NCBI RefSeq assembly: GCF_047160095.1
Contig: NZ_AP038785.1
Location: 496,001-560,000 of the forward strand
Source of the DNA: Rodentibacter abscessus
GTDB taxonomy: Bacteria > Pseudomonadota > Gammaproteobacteria > Enterobacterales > Pasteurellaceae
Length of the DNA stretch: 64,000 nt
Reading direction: 5' to 3'
Part shown: positions 8,075-15,377 of the stretch, piece after piece
Layout of the letters: each line of letters begins with the position of its first letter
How positions within the stretch are numbered: the first letter of the stretch is position 1
Translations under genes and position numbers: made by a program
Notes under the pieces: model-generated
What the model was told of the DNA's origin: nothing
Seen by the model: only the letters and a program-made list of their open reading frames with translations
Database searches by the model: none

Positions 8075-8980
8075 TTGAGTGAGAAACTTTCTCTAGCTAA
8101 TACAAGCAACCTATTTTTGCCAGGTTATATGCTTTTAATTGATGAGCCAGAAACTGCTTTACATCCTTCAGCTGTGCGAGCAGCAAAAGAACATTTATAT
8201 AGTCTTGCTGAAGAGGCTGGATGGCAAGTAATGCTAAGTACACATCATCCAGCATTTGTAGATCCTTTAAAAGATCATACAACAATTGTTCGTCTTCATC
8301 GGAAAGATAGACATAATACTCCGAACATTTACAAATCTGATTCAGCCAAATTTAATGACGAAGAATTGGAAAATTTGAAAGCATTGCTTGCTTTTGATTC
8401 GAATGTTTCTGAAATTTTCTTTGGATATTCAGTTATTCTTGTTGAAGGAGATACTGAATTTGCGGCTTTTAATGAAGTAATGAATATACAAAAAGATGCA
8501 TATCCAATAGAGCAAAGACCTTTAATATTGCGGGCAAGAGGTAAGGCTACCATTGCTATTTTAGCTAAAATTTTAACTCAATTTAAAATAGGTTTTTCTG
8601 TTTTACATGATATTGATTCCCCGAAAACAGAAAAAGGAGATAAAAAAAATCCAGCATATTCAATAAATGAGAATATTAAGAAAGTTATAGAAGGTGCTCG
8701 TGAATTAGGTCTTTCCGTCAATTATCGTTGCTCATGTCCGAATTTTGAAGAACATCACAAAATGAAATTACCAAGTAAAGATAAACCTTTCGAAAGCTGG
8801 AAAGCTATTCGAGAAAATAAAACTATTCGAGATAGTGTAGAAGCTGTTTTAAAAGATTTAATATCCAAATATACAGAATCCAGTACATTAGATCTAGATG
8901 GAAAAAACTATGAAAAAATATTAAAAAACTGGATTTGTAAAAATAATAAATCGGCAGAACCTAGATATAAATTTGAGTAA
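8075..8980 (+). CDS. OLD-like ATPase-TOPRIM nuclease, C-terminal part of the frameshifted gene
   Basis: This frame holds the rest of the protein above. It opens from TTG at 8075, but the coding similarity extends back to the A8 tract. It shows Walker B GYMLLIDEPETALHP, the STHHPAFVDPL switch region, then a TOPRIM domain (VILVEGDTEFAAF with the metal-binding Glu, and HDIDSP with the paired Asp). Rejoined, the two parts give about 618 residues, normal for OLD family ATP-dependent endonucleases, many of which act in anti-phage defence. No UvrD-type helicase (GajB) is adjacent, so it is not a canonical Gabija pair. It may be a slip-stranded on/off gene, a pseudogene or an assembly error. Confidence 0.75.
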   Translation: MSEKLSLANTSNLFLPGYMLLIDEPETALHPSAVRAAKEHLYSLAEEAGWQVMLSTHHPAFVDPLKDHTTIVRLHRKDRHNTPNIYKSDSAKFNDEELENLKALLAFDSNVSEIFFGYSVILVEGDTEFAAFNEVMNIQKDAYPIEQRPLILRARGKATIAILAKILTQFKIGFSVLHDIDSPKTEKGDKKNPAYSINENIKKVIEGARELGLSVNYRCSCPNFEEHHKMKLPSKDKPFESWKAIRENKTIRDSVEAVLKDLISKYTESSTLDLDGKNYEKILKNWICKNNKSAEPRYKFE

Positions 8981-8994
8981 TATCATTTTTTATT

Positions 8995-9012
8995 CACCTC
9001 CCCGTGGAGGTG
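8995..9012. other. Short GC-rich hairpin upstream of cas5c
   Basis: CACCTCC and GGAGGTG pair around CCGT. There is no T-run, so it is unlikely to terminate. It lies between the inserted ATPase gene and cas5c and may influence mRNA stability or mark the right junction of the insertion. Confidence 0.4.
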
Positions 9013-9039
9013 TGGATTACATAATTGAAGGAATATATT

Positions 9040-9717
9040 ATGCCAAACAAAATCAGACTCCATATTTGGGGCGATTATGCCTGTTTTACCCGTCCTGAAA
9101 TGAAGGTGGAGCGGGTGTCTTATGATGTGATTACGCCGTCGGCGGCACGGGGGATTTTGACGGCGGTGCATTGGAAGCCGGCAATTCGTTGGGTAATTGA
9201 TAAGATTTATGTGTTAAAGCCGATTCAGTTTGAATCTGTTCGCCGTAATGAGCTGGGGAGTAAAATTTCCGTCGGTAAAATCAGTGGGGCGATAAAGCGT
9301 AAAAGTGTGGCGGATTTATATACGGTCATTGAAGAGGATCGTCAGCAGCGTGCTGCAACGGTGTTAAAAAATGTTGGTTATGTGATAGAAGCGCACGCAG
9401 TATTAACCAAAAGAGCGGGTGAAGGGGAAACGATTACTAAGCACATTGAGATGTTTAAACGTCGTGCAATAAAAGGTCAATGTTTTCACCAACCTTGTAT
9501 GGGCGTGCGTGAATTTGCGGCAAATTTTGCCTTAATTGATGACAATGAGCCGTTGCCTGAATGTTGTTTGGCAGAAAACGAGCGTGATCGAGATTTAGGT
9601 TGGATGTTGCACGATATTGATTTTGATCACGAAAATCGACCGCACTTTTTCAGAGCCGAAATGAAAAATGGAGTGATTGACGTGCCGCCATTTTATGCAG
9701 AGGAGGTGAAATCGTGA
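9040..9717 (+). CDS. cas5c: Type I-C Cascade protein Cas5c (crRNA-processing)
   Basis: In type I-C systems, which lack Cas6, Cas5 (Cas5d) cuts pre-crRNA at the base of the repeat hairpin and stays in Cascade. The protein shows the Cas5 start RLHIWGDYACFTRPEMKVER and the SYDVITPSAARGILTAVHW segment typical of the family. I chose ATG 9040, which has GAAGGA 8 bases upstream, over an in-frame TTG 15 bases earlier; this gives 225 residues. The stop overlaps the cas8c GTG start (GTGA), showing tight coupling. Confidence 0.93.
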   Translation: MPNKIRLHIWGDYACFTRPEMKVERVSYDVITPSAARGILTAVHWKPAIRWVIDKIYVLKPIQFESVRRNELGSKISVGKISGAIKRKSVADLYTVIEEDRQQRAATVLKNVGYVIEAHAVLTKRAGEGETITKHIEMFKRRAIKGQCFHQPCMGVREFAANFALIDDNEPLPECCLAENERDRDLGWMLHDIDFDHENRPHFFRAEMKNGVIDVPPFYAEEVKS

Positions 9718-11492
9718 TTTTATCCGCATTAACACGCTATTATCATCGCCTTGCAGGGCAAACGGATCGTTTGACCGGTAGCGCTAAAGTACCCTCTTAT
9801 GGATTTAGCGAAGAAAAAATCGGCTGGGTGTTGGAGTTGGATTCGGATGGAAATTTGTTAAACGTGATTCCGAATTTAACCGCGGATAAGAAGCCGCAAC
9901 CCAAATTAATGAGTGTGCCTCGTCCGGAAAAACGAACATCCGGCATTAAGCCCAATTTTTTATGGGATAAAACGGCTTATGTGCTGGGCGTGGAGAGCAA
10001 TAAAGACAAAACCACCGCGAAAGCACAACCTATCGCCTTCTCTGAAAAAACCTTTGAAGCCTTTAAACAGTACCATTTAGAATTGCTTGCCGATACTCAC
10101 GATGAGGGCTTAATTACCGTGAGTCGTTTTCTTCAACAATGGCAGCCTGAACATTTTGCGGAATCTATCTGCCCGATCGAAATGCTGGATGCGAATGTTG
10201 TTTTCAAATTAGCCGATACCGGTGGTTATATTCATCAGCGAGAAGCCGCTCAACATCTTTGGGCTGGTTTGTTAGTCACCGAAGAGACTGAACAGGGTTT
10301 ATGCTTAATCAGTGGTGAAATTGCCCCTATTGCCCGACTTCACCCTGCAATTAAGGGCGTCTATGGCGGGCAAAGTTCGGGCGGTTCAATTATTTCCTTT
10401 AATAAAGAATCTTTCACTTCATTTGGCAAGGAACAAGGTAGTAATGCACCTGTTTCTGAACAGGCTGCCTTTGCTTACACCACCGCTTTAAATTATTTGT
10501 TACGTAATAATAGCCATCGTTTAACCATCGGTGATAGCAGCACCGTCTTTTGGGCGGAAGCGGATAATACTGCTCAAGCCGAAGCTGCCGAAGAATTTTT
10601 TGCCACCTTAATGGCGCCCCCTGATGACGAGCAGGAAAACCAAAAGATCTTTAATGTTTTACAAGAAATAAGCAAAGGACGACCGCTTGCAGAAGTTGAA
10701 CCGCAGTTGTCTGAAAATACTCGTTTTTATATTTTAGGGCTCGCTCCAAATGCTGCCCGAATTTCTGTGCGTTTTTGGTTGGATACCACGTTTGGCCAAC
10801 TGGCGAAAAATTTAAGTGAACATTGGCTGGATTTATCACTTGAACCTTGCCCGTGGAAAACGCCGCCTTCAATTTGGAGGCTGTTATTGCAAACGGCATC
10901 GCTTGGAAAAAGTGAGAATATATCGCCGGTACTCGCCGGAGAAATGGCGCGAGCTGTTATCACCGGCCATTTGTATCCAATGAGTTTACTCTCTCAACTG
11001 ATTACCCGCATTCGTGCCGATGGTGATATTAACGGCTTGCGGGTAGCGTTAATGAAAGCGGTATTACAACGAAAATTTAGAAAAGGTCTAATTAAACAAG
11101 GAGTTCCTATGAGCTTGAATAAAGAAAGCAATAACCGGGCTTATTTGCTAGGCAGGTTATTTGCGGTGTTAGAACGAATCCAAACCCAAGCATTAGGCGA
11201 ATTAAATGCCGGTATCGCAGACCGTTATTATGGTTCGGCTTCCGCTGTGCCGTATTCTGTTTTCCCTCGTTTGGTTAGAGGTGCTAAACATCATTTGGCG
11301 CGGCTGCGCAAAGATAAACCTGGAATGGCTATTGCTCTCAGTAAAGATTTAAGAGAAATAGTAGCTCGTTTATCAGAAAAGTATCCTAAACATTTAAATG
11401 TTATTGAACAAGGAAGTTTTGGTATTGGCTATTTCCAGCAAGAACAAAGTTACTTTATAAAAAAAGAAACCACTGAATCAACTGAAAATTAA
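9714..11492 (+). CDS. cas8c: Type I-C Cascade large subunit Cas8c (Csd1)
   Basis: Cas8c is the large subunit that recognises the PAM and recruits Cas3. The 592-residue length is usual. Family features are the start ILSALTRYYHRLAG, PSYGFSEEKIGWVLELD, the FLWDKTAYVLGV segment and ARLHPAIKGVYGGQSSGGSI followed by a PVSEQAAFAYTTALNYLLR stretch. It starts at GTG with AGGAGG just upstream and is translationally coupled to cas5c. The gene contains an ACCGCTTG motif of the A. pleuropneumoniae-type uptake signal. Confidence 0.95.
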   Translation: MILSALTRYYHRLAGQTDRLTGSAKVPSYGFSEEKIGWVLELDSDGNLLNVIPNLTADKKPQPKLMSVPRPEKRTSGIKPNFLWDKTAYVLGVESNKDKTTAKAQPIAFSEKTFEAFKQYHLELLADTHDEGLITVSRFLQQWQPEHFAESICPIEMLDANVVFKLADTGGYIHQREAAQHLWAGLLVTEETEQGLCLISGEIAPIARLHPAIKGVYGGQSSGGSIISFNKESFTSFGKEQGSNAPVSEQAAFAYTTALNYLLRNNSHRLTIGDSSTVFWAEADNTAQAEAAEEFFATLMAPPDDEQENQKIFNVLQEISKGRPLAEVEPQLSENTRFYILGLAPNAARISVRFWLDTTFGQLAKNLSEHWLDLSLEPCPWKTPPSIWRLLLQTASLGKSENISPVLAGEMARAVITGHLYPMSLLSQLITRIRADGDINGLRVALMKAVLQRKFRKGLIKQGVPMSLNKESNNRAYLLGRLFAVLERIQTQALGELNAGIADRYYGSASAVPYSVFPRLVRGAKHHLARLRKDKPGMAIALSKDLREIVARLSEKYPKHLNVIEQGSFGIGYFQQEQSYFIKKETTESTEN

Positions 11493-11501
11493 GGAAACAT
11501 T

Positions 11502-12374
11502 ATGTCTATTCAAAATCGCTATGAATTTGTCTTTTTCTTTGACGTAACCAACGGCAACCCGAATGGTGACCCCGATGCAGGCAATATGCCACGCCTTGAT
11601 CCAGACAGTAGTAAGGGGTTAGTCACCGATGTTTGCTTAAAACGCAAAATCCGTAATTTTATTGAAGTGAGCAGTGAAAACGAAGCAGGCTTCGAGATTT
11701 ATGTTAAAGAGAAAAGTGTGCTTAATCTGCAAAACAAACGCGCTTATGAGGCATTAGGTATTGAGCCGGAAGCGAAAAAACTGCCGAAAGATGAAGCGAA
11801 AGCCCGTGAAGTTACTGCGTGGATGTGCAAAAACTTTTTTGATATTCGTGCCTTCGGTGCAGTAATGACCACCGAAGTGAATAGCGGACAGGTGAGAGGC
11901 CCGGTACAATTGGCGTTTGCACAATCTATCGACCCGATTGTTCCGCTTGAGGTTTCCATCACGCGAATGGCGGTAACTAACGAAAAAGATCTAGAAAATA
12001 AAAGTGCGATTCAAACAATGGGTCGTAAATATATCGTGCCTTACGCCCTTTACCGTGTTCACGGCTTTATCTCTGCCAAACTTGCTGAAAAAACCGGTTT
12101 TTCTGATGAAGACGTGCAAAAACTTTGGCAAGCTTTACAGCTGATGTTTGAACACGACCGTTCTGCCGCACGCGGGGAAATGGCTGCGCGTAAGTTGATT
12201 GTATTTAAACACGACAGCGAGCTCGGCAATCAACCTGCATATAAACTTTTTGATGCCGTAAAAGTTGAACGCATTAACGGCGAAAAAGACACACCGGCGA
12301 AAGGTTATAACGACTATCGTATCAGCGTACAGGCGGAAGGCTTAAATGGTGTAACTATTGAAGAATTGCTGTAA
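11502..12374 (+). CDS. cas7: Type I-C Cascade backbone protein Cas7 (Csd2)
   Basis: Cas7 subunits form the helical backbone that holds the crRNA. Diagnostic pieces are FFFDVTNGNPNGDPDAGNMP at the N-terminus, GLVTDVCLKRKIRNF, FFDIRAFGAVMTTEVNSGQV and RGPVQLAFAQSIDPI. The 290-residue length is normal for Csd2. The stop TAA shares a base with the cas4 ATG. Confidence 0.96.
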   Translation: MSIQNRYEFVFFFDVTNGNPNGDPDAGNMPRLDPDSSKGLVTDVCLKRKIRNFIEVSSENEAGFEIYVKEKSVLNLQNKRAYEALGIEPEAKKLPKDEAKAREVTAWMCKNFFDIRAFGAVMTTEVNSGQVRGPVQLAFAQSIDPIVPLEVSITRMAVTNEKDLENKSAIQTMGRKYIVPYALYRVHGFISAKLAEKTGFSDEDVQKLWQALQLMFEHDRSAARGEMAARKLIVFKHDSELGNQPAYKLFDAVKVERINGEKDTPAKGYNDYRISVQAEGLNGVTIEELL

Positions 12375-13045
12375 TGAGCGATTTGCAAAATTCCACAGAA
12401 ATCTTACCGCTTGCCAAGCCGTCATTGAGCAATGACAAGCGGTTGATTTCGCTTTCCGCTTTGCAACATTACGCTTTTTGCCCACGCCAATGTGCGTTGA
12501 TTCATAATGAACAGGCGTGGGCGGAGAATTTTCTGACCGCACAAGGCAGGGCATTACACGAGCGGGTGGATTCTGGCGAGCCGGAAGTTCGCAAAGGCAT
12601 TCGTTTTGAGCGAACGGTTCACGTCTCGGCGGAAAAACTGGGCATTAGCGGCATTTTGGATTTGGTCGAACGAAACCTTAAAACCAACGAATTAAAACCA
12701 GTGGAATACAAACGTGGCAAACCGAAACCCGACCCAATGGACGAAATCCAACTCTGCGCCCAAGCCTTATGTCTAGAAGAAATGACAGGGCAAACTATCA
12801 ATGAAGGCGCACTCTGGTATATGCAAACCCGTCACCGTTTGTCCGTTGTCTTCTCCGCCGAGTTACGTGAAAAAACCTTAGCCGTCATCAATGCCGCCCG
12901 CTCACTGTTAAACAGCGGACAAACGCCCCCTCCCGAATACGGCAAACGCTGCAAAGCCTGCTCGCTGATTGAACTTTGCCAACCACAGTTATTGGAAAGG
13001 GATAAGTCGAAAAGGTATGTGGTGGGGTTGTTTGGGGCAACGTGA
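12374..13045 (+). CDS. cas4: CRISPR adaptation exonuclease Cas4
   Basis: Cas4 trims prespacers and checks the PAM during spacer acquisition with Cas1-Cas2. The iron-sulfur ligands are visible: one Cys group in YAFCPRQCALIH and the C-terminal group CKACSLIELCQP. The RecB-like nuclease core includes SGILDLVERN and PVEYKRGKPKPDPMDEIQLC. The protein begins with about 25 extra residues (MSDLQNSTEILPLAKPSLSN and on) before the usual start of the fold at ISLSALQHY; the DNA there holds two inverted A. pleuropneumoniae-type uptake cores. The gene is coupled to cas7 by a one-base overlap. Confidence 0.94.
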   Translation: MSDLQNSTEILPLAKPSLSNDKRLISLSALQHYAFCPRQCALIHNEQAWAENFLTAQGRALHERVDSGEPEVRKGIRFERTVHVSAEKLGISGILDLVERNLKTNELKPVEYKRGKPKPDPMDEIQLCAQALCLEEMTGQTINEGALWYMQTRHRLSVVFSAELREKTLAVINAARSLLNSGQTPPPEYGKRCKACSLIELCQPQLLERDKSKRYVVGLFGAT

Positions 13046-13080
13046 TATTAGATATTTTATTAAAATTAGGAGAAATTTAT

Positions 13081-13785
13081 ATGCCTATTACTGATTGCCG
13101 CGGTGAAGATAATCGAGTACAACTTGTCCAGGATTTTGAAATTTTACCCTTGGCTCATGTTAGATTATTGAATGGACAGACAAGGGAAAGTTGTGCTGGA
13201 CCAACTCTAGATAGGGAGTATTATGTTTTTAGTTACCAAAGCTATGCCAATAGATCAGATGCAGGCACATTCGTTTGTGGAATAACTGTAGCTCATGACT
13301 TTATCAATTTAATACAACAACGAAATCCAGAAGTACATCGGTTACCTTTATTTGACCCATTAGCAGGTTTTGCTCAAGTTGAAAACGCTAATAATGTGGA
13401 TAGAGGAGGAGCAGGAAGAGGGAGACAACAAGTTCCAGCGTGGAATCCAATAGCTAGAGAACTTTATGAGGCAATAAGTATTATTTGTCTTATATGGAAT
13501 TTGGACAATATTGGAGGTGCTTTGGAACGTGTTTTGTTAAACTTAGCTACAAATCCTATGCTGGTACCGAGAGACTCAGATATACGTAGTATAAATACTA
13601 TTATTTCTAATAATTTTTTTATCACTGAAAACAATCAACAAAGAGCTAGTTTAGCATTATGCTTTCAGTCTTTTATGAGAAATAATGGAATAGTAAATCC
13701 TCCGCTGGTACACTTCCCAAACTTAACAACTCATTTTAATAATCAAGTTGTTAATCCGTGGAATCCAACACCTTATTTTAATTAG
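13081..13785 (+). CDS. Unrecognised protein inserted between cas4 and cas1
   Basis: I do not recognise this 234-residue protein. It starts MPITDCRGEDNRVQLVQDFE; the chosen ATG has TTAGGAG 8 bases upstream, better than an in-frame GTG that overlaps the cas4 stop. It has no membrane segment or signal peptide. Visible elements are REYYVFSYQSYANRSDAGTF, ITVAHDFINLIQ, a Gly/Arg/Asn-rich loop (NVDRGGAGRGRQQ), a hydrophobic helix IARELYEAISIICLIWNL and an Asn-rich C-terminus (FNNQVVNPWNPTPYFN). The gene is AT-rich with AGA and ATA codons, unlike the cas genes on either side, and is spaced to be co-transcribed with them. It is not one of the known Cas proteins. A defence or accessory role is only inferred from location. 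Confidence 0.7.
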   Translation: MPITDCRGEDNRVQLVQDFEILPLAHVRLLNGQTRESCAGPTLDREYYVFSYQSYANRSDAGTFVCGITVAHDFINLIQQRNPEVHRLPLFDPLAGFAQVENANNVDRGGAGRGRQQVPAWNPIARELYEAISIICLIWNLDNIGGALERVLLNLATNPMLVPRDSDIRSINTIISNNFFITENNQQRASLALCFQSFMRNNGIVNPPLVHFPNLTTHFNNQVVNPWNPTPYFN

Positions 13786-13814
13786 TAGTATTTATTGAAA
13801 ATAAGGTATTAGTA

Positions 13815-14828
13815 ATGCGCAAACTTCAAAACACACTCTACATTACCACTCAAGGTAGTTACTTACATAAAGAACGTGAAACCTTAGTCGTAGAGCAAGA
13901 TCGAAAAAAGGTGGCGCAGTTGCCAGTGCATTCCATCGGACATATTTTTTGCTTTGGGAATGTGTTGGTATCACCGTTTTTAATGGGATTTTGTGGGGAA
14001 AATAACGTCAACTTGGCGTTTTTTACGGAAAACGGGCGCTATCTTGGTCGGTTGCAAGGGCGGCAAAATGGCAATGTGTTGTTGCGCCGAGCGCAATATA
14101 AGGCGTCGGAGCAAAATTCTGCGCCTATTGCTCGCAATATTATCGCGGCTAAAATCCAAGCCTCTAAGCGAGTGTTGCAACGGCAGATTCGCAATCACGG
14201 TGAGAATGGTGAGCTGCAATCGGCAATTACAGTGTTAAATTATAGTTTGCAACAATTAAAAACTGCACACAATTTAGATTTTATTCGGGGGATTGAGGGC
14301 GAGGCGGCTTCTCGCTATTTTGGGGTATTTTCGCATTTGATTAAAGCAAATAGCGGGTTTCAGTTTGACGGACGCAATCGCCGTCCGCCACGAGATGGCG
14401 TCAATGCGTTGCTATCATTCTTGTACAGCATTGTAGGTAAAGATATTAGCGGGGCATTGCAAGGTGTGGGTTTAGATCCGCAAATCGGTTTTCTACATGC
14501 CGATCGCCCGGGGCGAGATAGTCTGGCGCAAGATATTCTGGAAGAATTTCGTGCTTGGTGGGCAGATAGAATGGTGTTGTCGCTGATTAATCGAGGGCAA
14601 ATTAAACCGGATGATTTTGTGACGGAAACCGGCGGAGCGGTGATGCTTAAGCCTGAAGCGAGAAAATTATTGTTTCAGACATTGCAGGCGAAAAAGCAAG
14701 AAAAAATTACGCATCCTTTTTTAGGGGAAGAAGTGGAAATCGGCTTGTTACCTTATATTCAGGCGATGTTATTGGCTCGCCATCTGCGCGGTGATTTGGC
14801 TGAATATCCACCCTTTTTAATGCGTTAG
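13815..14828 (+). CDS. cas1: CRISPR integrase Cas1, type I-C
   Basis: Cas1 with Cas2 inserts new spacers at the leader end of the array. The 337 residues include MRKLQNTLYITTQGSYLHKE, the catalytic Glu in FIRGIEGEAASRYF (about residue 160), the catalytic His in GFLHADRPGRDSLAQD and the Asp/Glu region EEFRAWWADRMVL. The C-terminal KPEARKLLFQTLQ helix is as in subtype I-C. It starts 29 bases after the unknown gene. Confidence 0.96.
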   Translation: MRKLQNTLYITTQGSYLHKERETLVVEQDRKKVAQLPVHSIGHIFCFGNVLVSPFLMGFCGENNVNLAFFTENGRYLGRLQGRQNGNVLLRRAQYKASEQNSAPIARNIIAAKIQASKRVLQRQIRNHGENGELQSAITVLNYSLQQLKTAHNLDFIRGIEGEAASRYFGVFSHLIKANSGFQFDGRNRRPPRDGVNALLSFLYSIVGKDISGALQGVGLDPQIGFLHADRPGRDSLAQDILEEFRAWWADRMVLSLINRGQIKPDDFVTETGGAVMLKPEARKLLFQTLQAKKQEKITHPFLGEEVEIGLLPYIQAMLLARHLRGDLAEYPPFLMR

Positions 14829-14894
14829 TCTTTGTAAAATATTGTTGAAATTTGACCGCTCTTTTCAGCTTCACTTATTAGGGAATAGTTAGAC

Positions 14895-15188
14895 ATGCTG
14901 ATGTTAATTACCTACGATATTTCATTTGATGACCCGGAAGGACAAAAGCGTTTACGTCAAATCGCCAAGCATTGTTTAGATTATGGTGTACGGGCTCAAT
15001 ATTCAGTGTTTGAGTGCGATGTGACACCAGATCAATGGGTTAAGCTAAAAAATAAATTACTGGCAACTTATAACCCGGATTGCGATAGTTTACGCCTTTA
15101 TCATTTGGGAAGTAAATGGCGTAATAAAGTGGAACATCACGGTGCAAAACCTGCTGTTGATATTTTTAAAGATATATTGATTCTATAG
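14895..15188 (+). CDS. cas2: CRISPR-associated protein Cas2, type I-C
   Basis: Cas2 dimers bridge two Cas1 dimers in the integration complex. The 97-residue protein has the ferredoxin-like start MLMLITYDISFDDPEGQKRL with the conserved Asp, then YSVFECDVTPDQW and a C-terminal strand (VDIFKDILIL). An alternative ATG lies two codons downstream. It is the last cas gene; the CRISPR leader starts right after it. Confidence 0.95.
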   Translation: MLMLITYDISFDDPEGQKRLRQIAKHCLDYGVRAQYSVFECDVTPDQWVKLKNKLLATYNPDCDSLRLYHLGSKWRNKVEHHGAKPAVDIFKDILIL

Positions 15189-15377
15189 ATCGCTAACCTA
15201 TAGTTCTTATTAAAATAGAGTGGGATTAGCGAATCGAAAAAGTTCTTTAACAATCAGTCAATTAGAAAGATAGCACAATGATTCTGGCGAATCTGCTATA
15301 CTTTTTTTACTCCCTATAAGCTGTTAGCGAATAACAGGTAATAAAGTTTGATATTTCAATATGTTATCTTATAGGGA
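15189..15377 (+). promoter_or_regulatory. CRISPR leader with pre-crRNA promoter
   Basis: This AT-rich stretch separates cas2 from the first repeat. It contains an extended -10 box (TGCTATACT, 15294-15302) without a good -35. An 11-bp inverted repeat, CTCCCTATAAG (15310-15320) and CTTATAGGGAG (15368-15378), brackets the last part; its right arm ends on the first base of repeat 1, and its left arm lies about where transcription would begin. Position next to cas1-cas2 and in the same direction makes this the leader end. Confidence 0.75.

Noticed and set aside
7123..8980. Calling the ATPase-TOPRIM gene Gabija GajA or a PARIS system
   Set aside because: There is no adjacent UvrD-like GajB, and the ATPase and TOPRIM belong to one interrupted gene; only an OLD-like label is supported.
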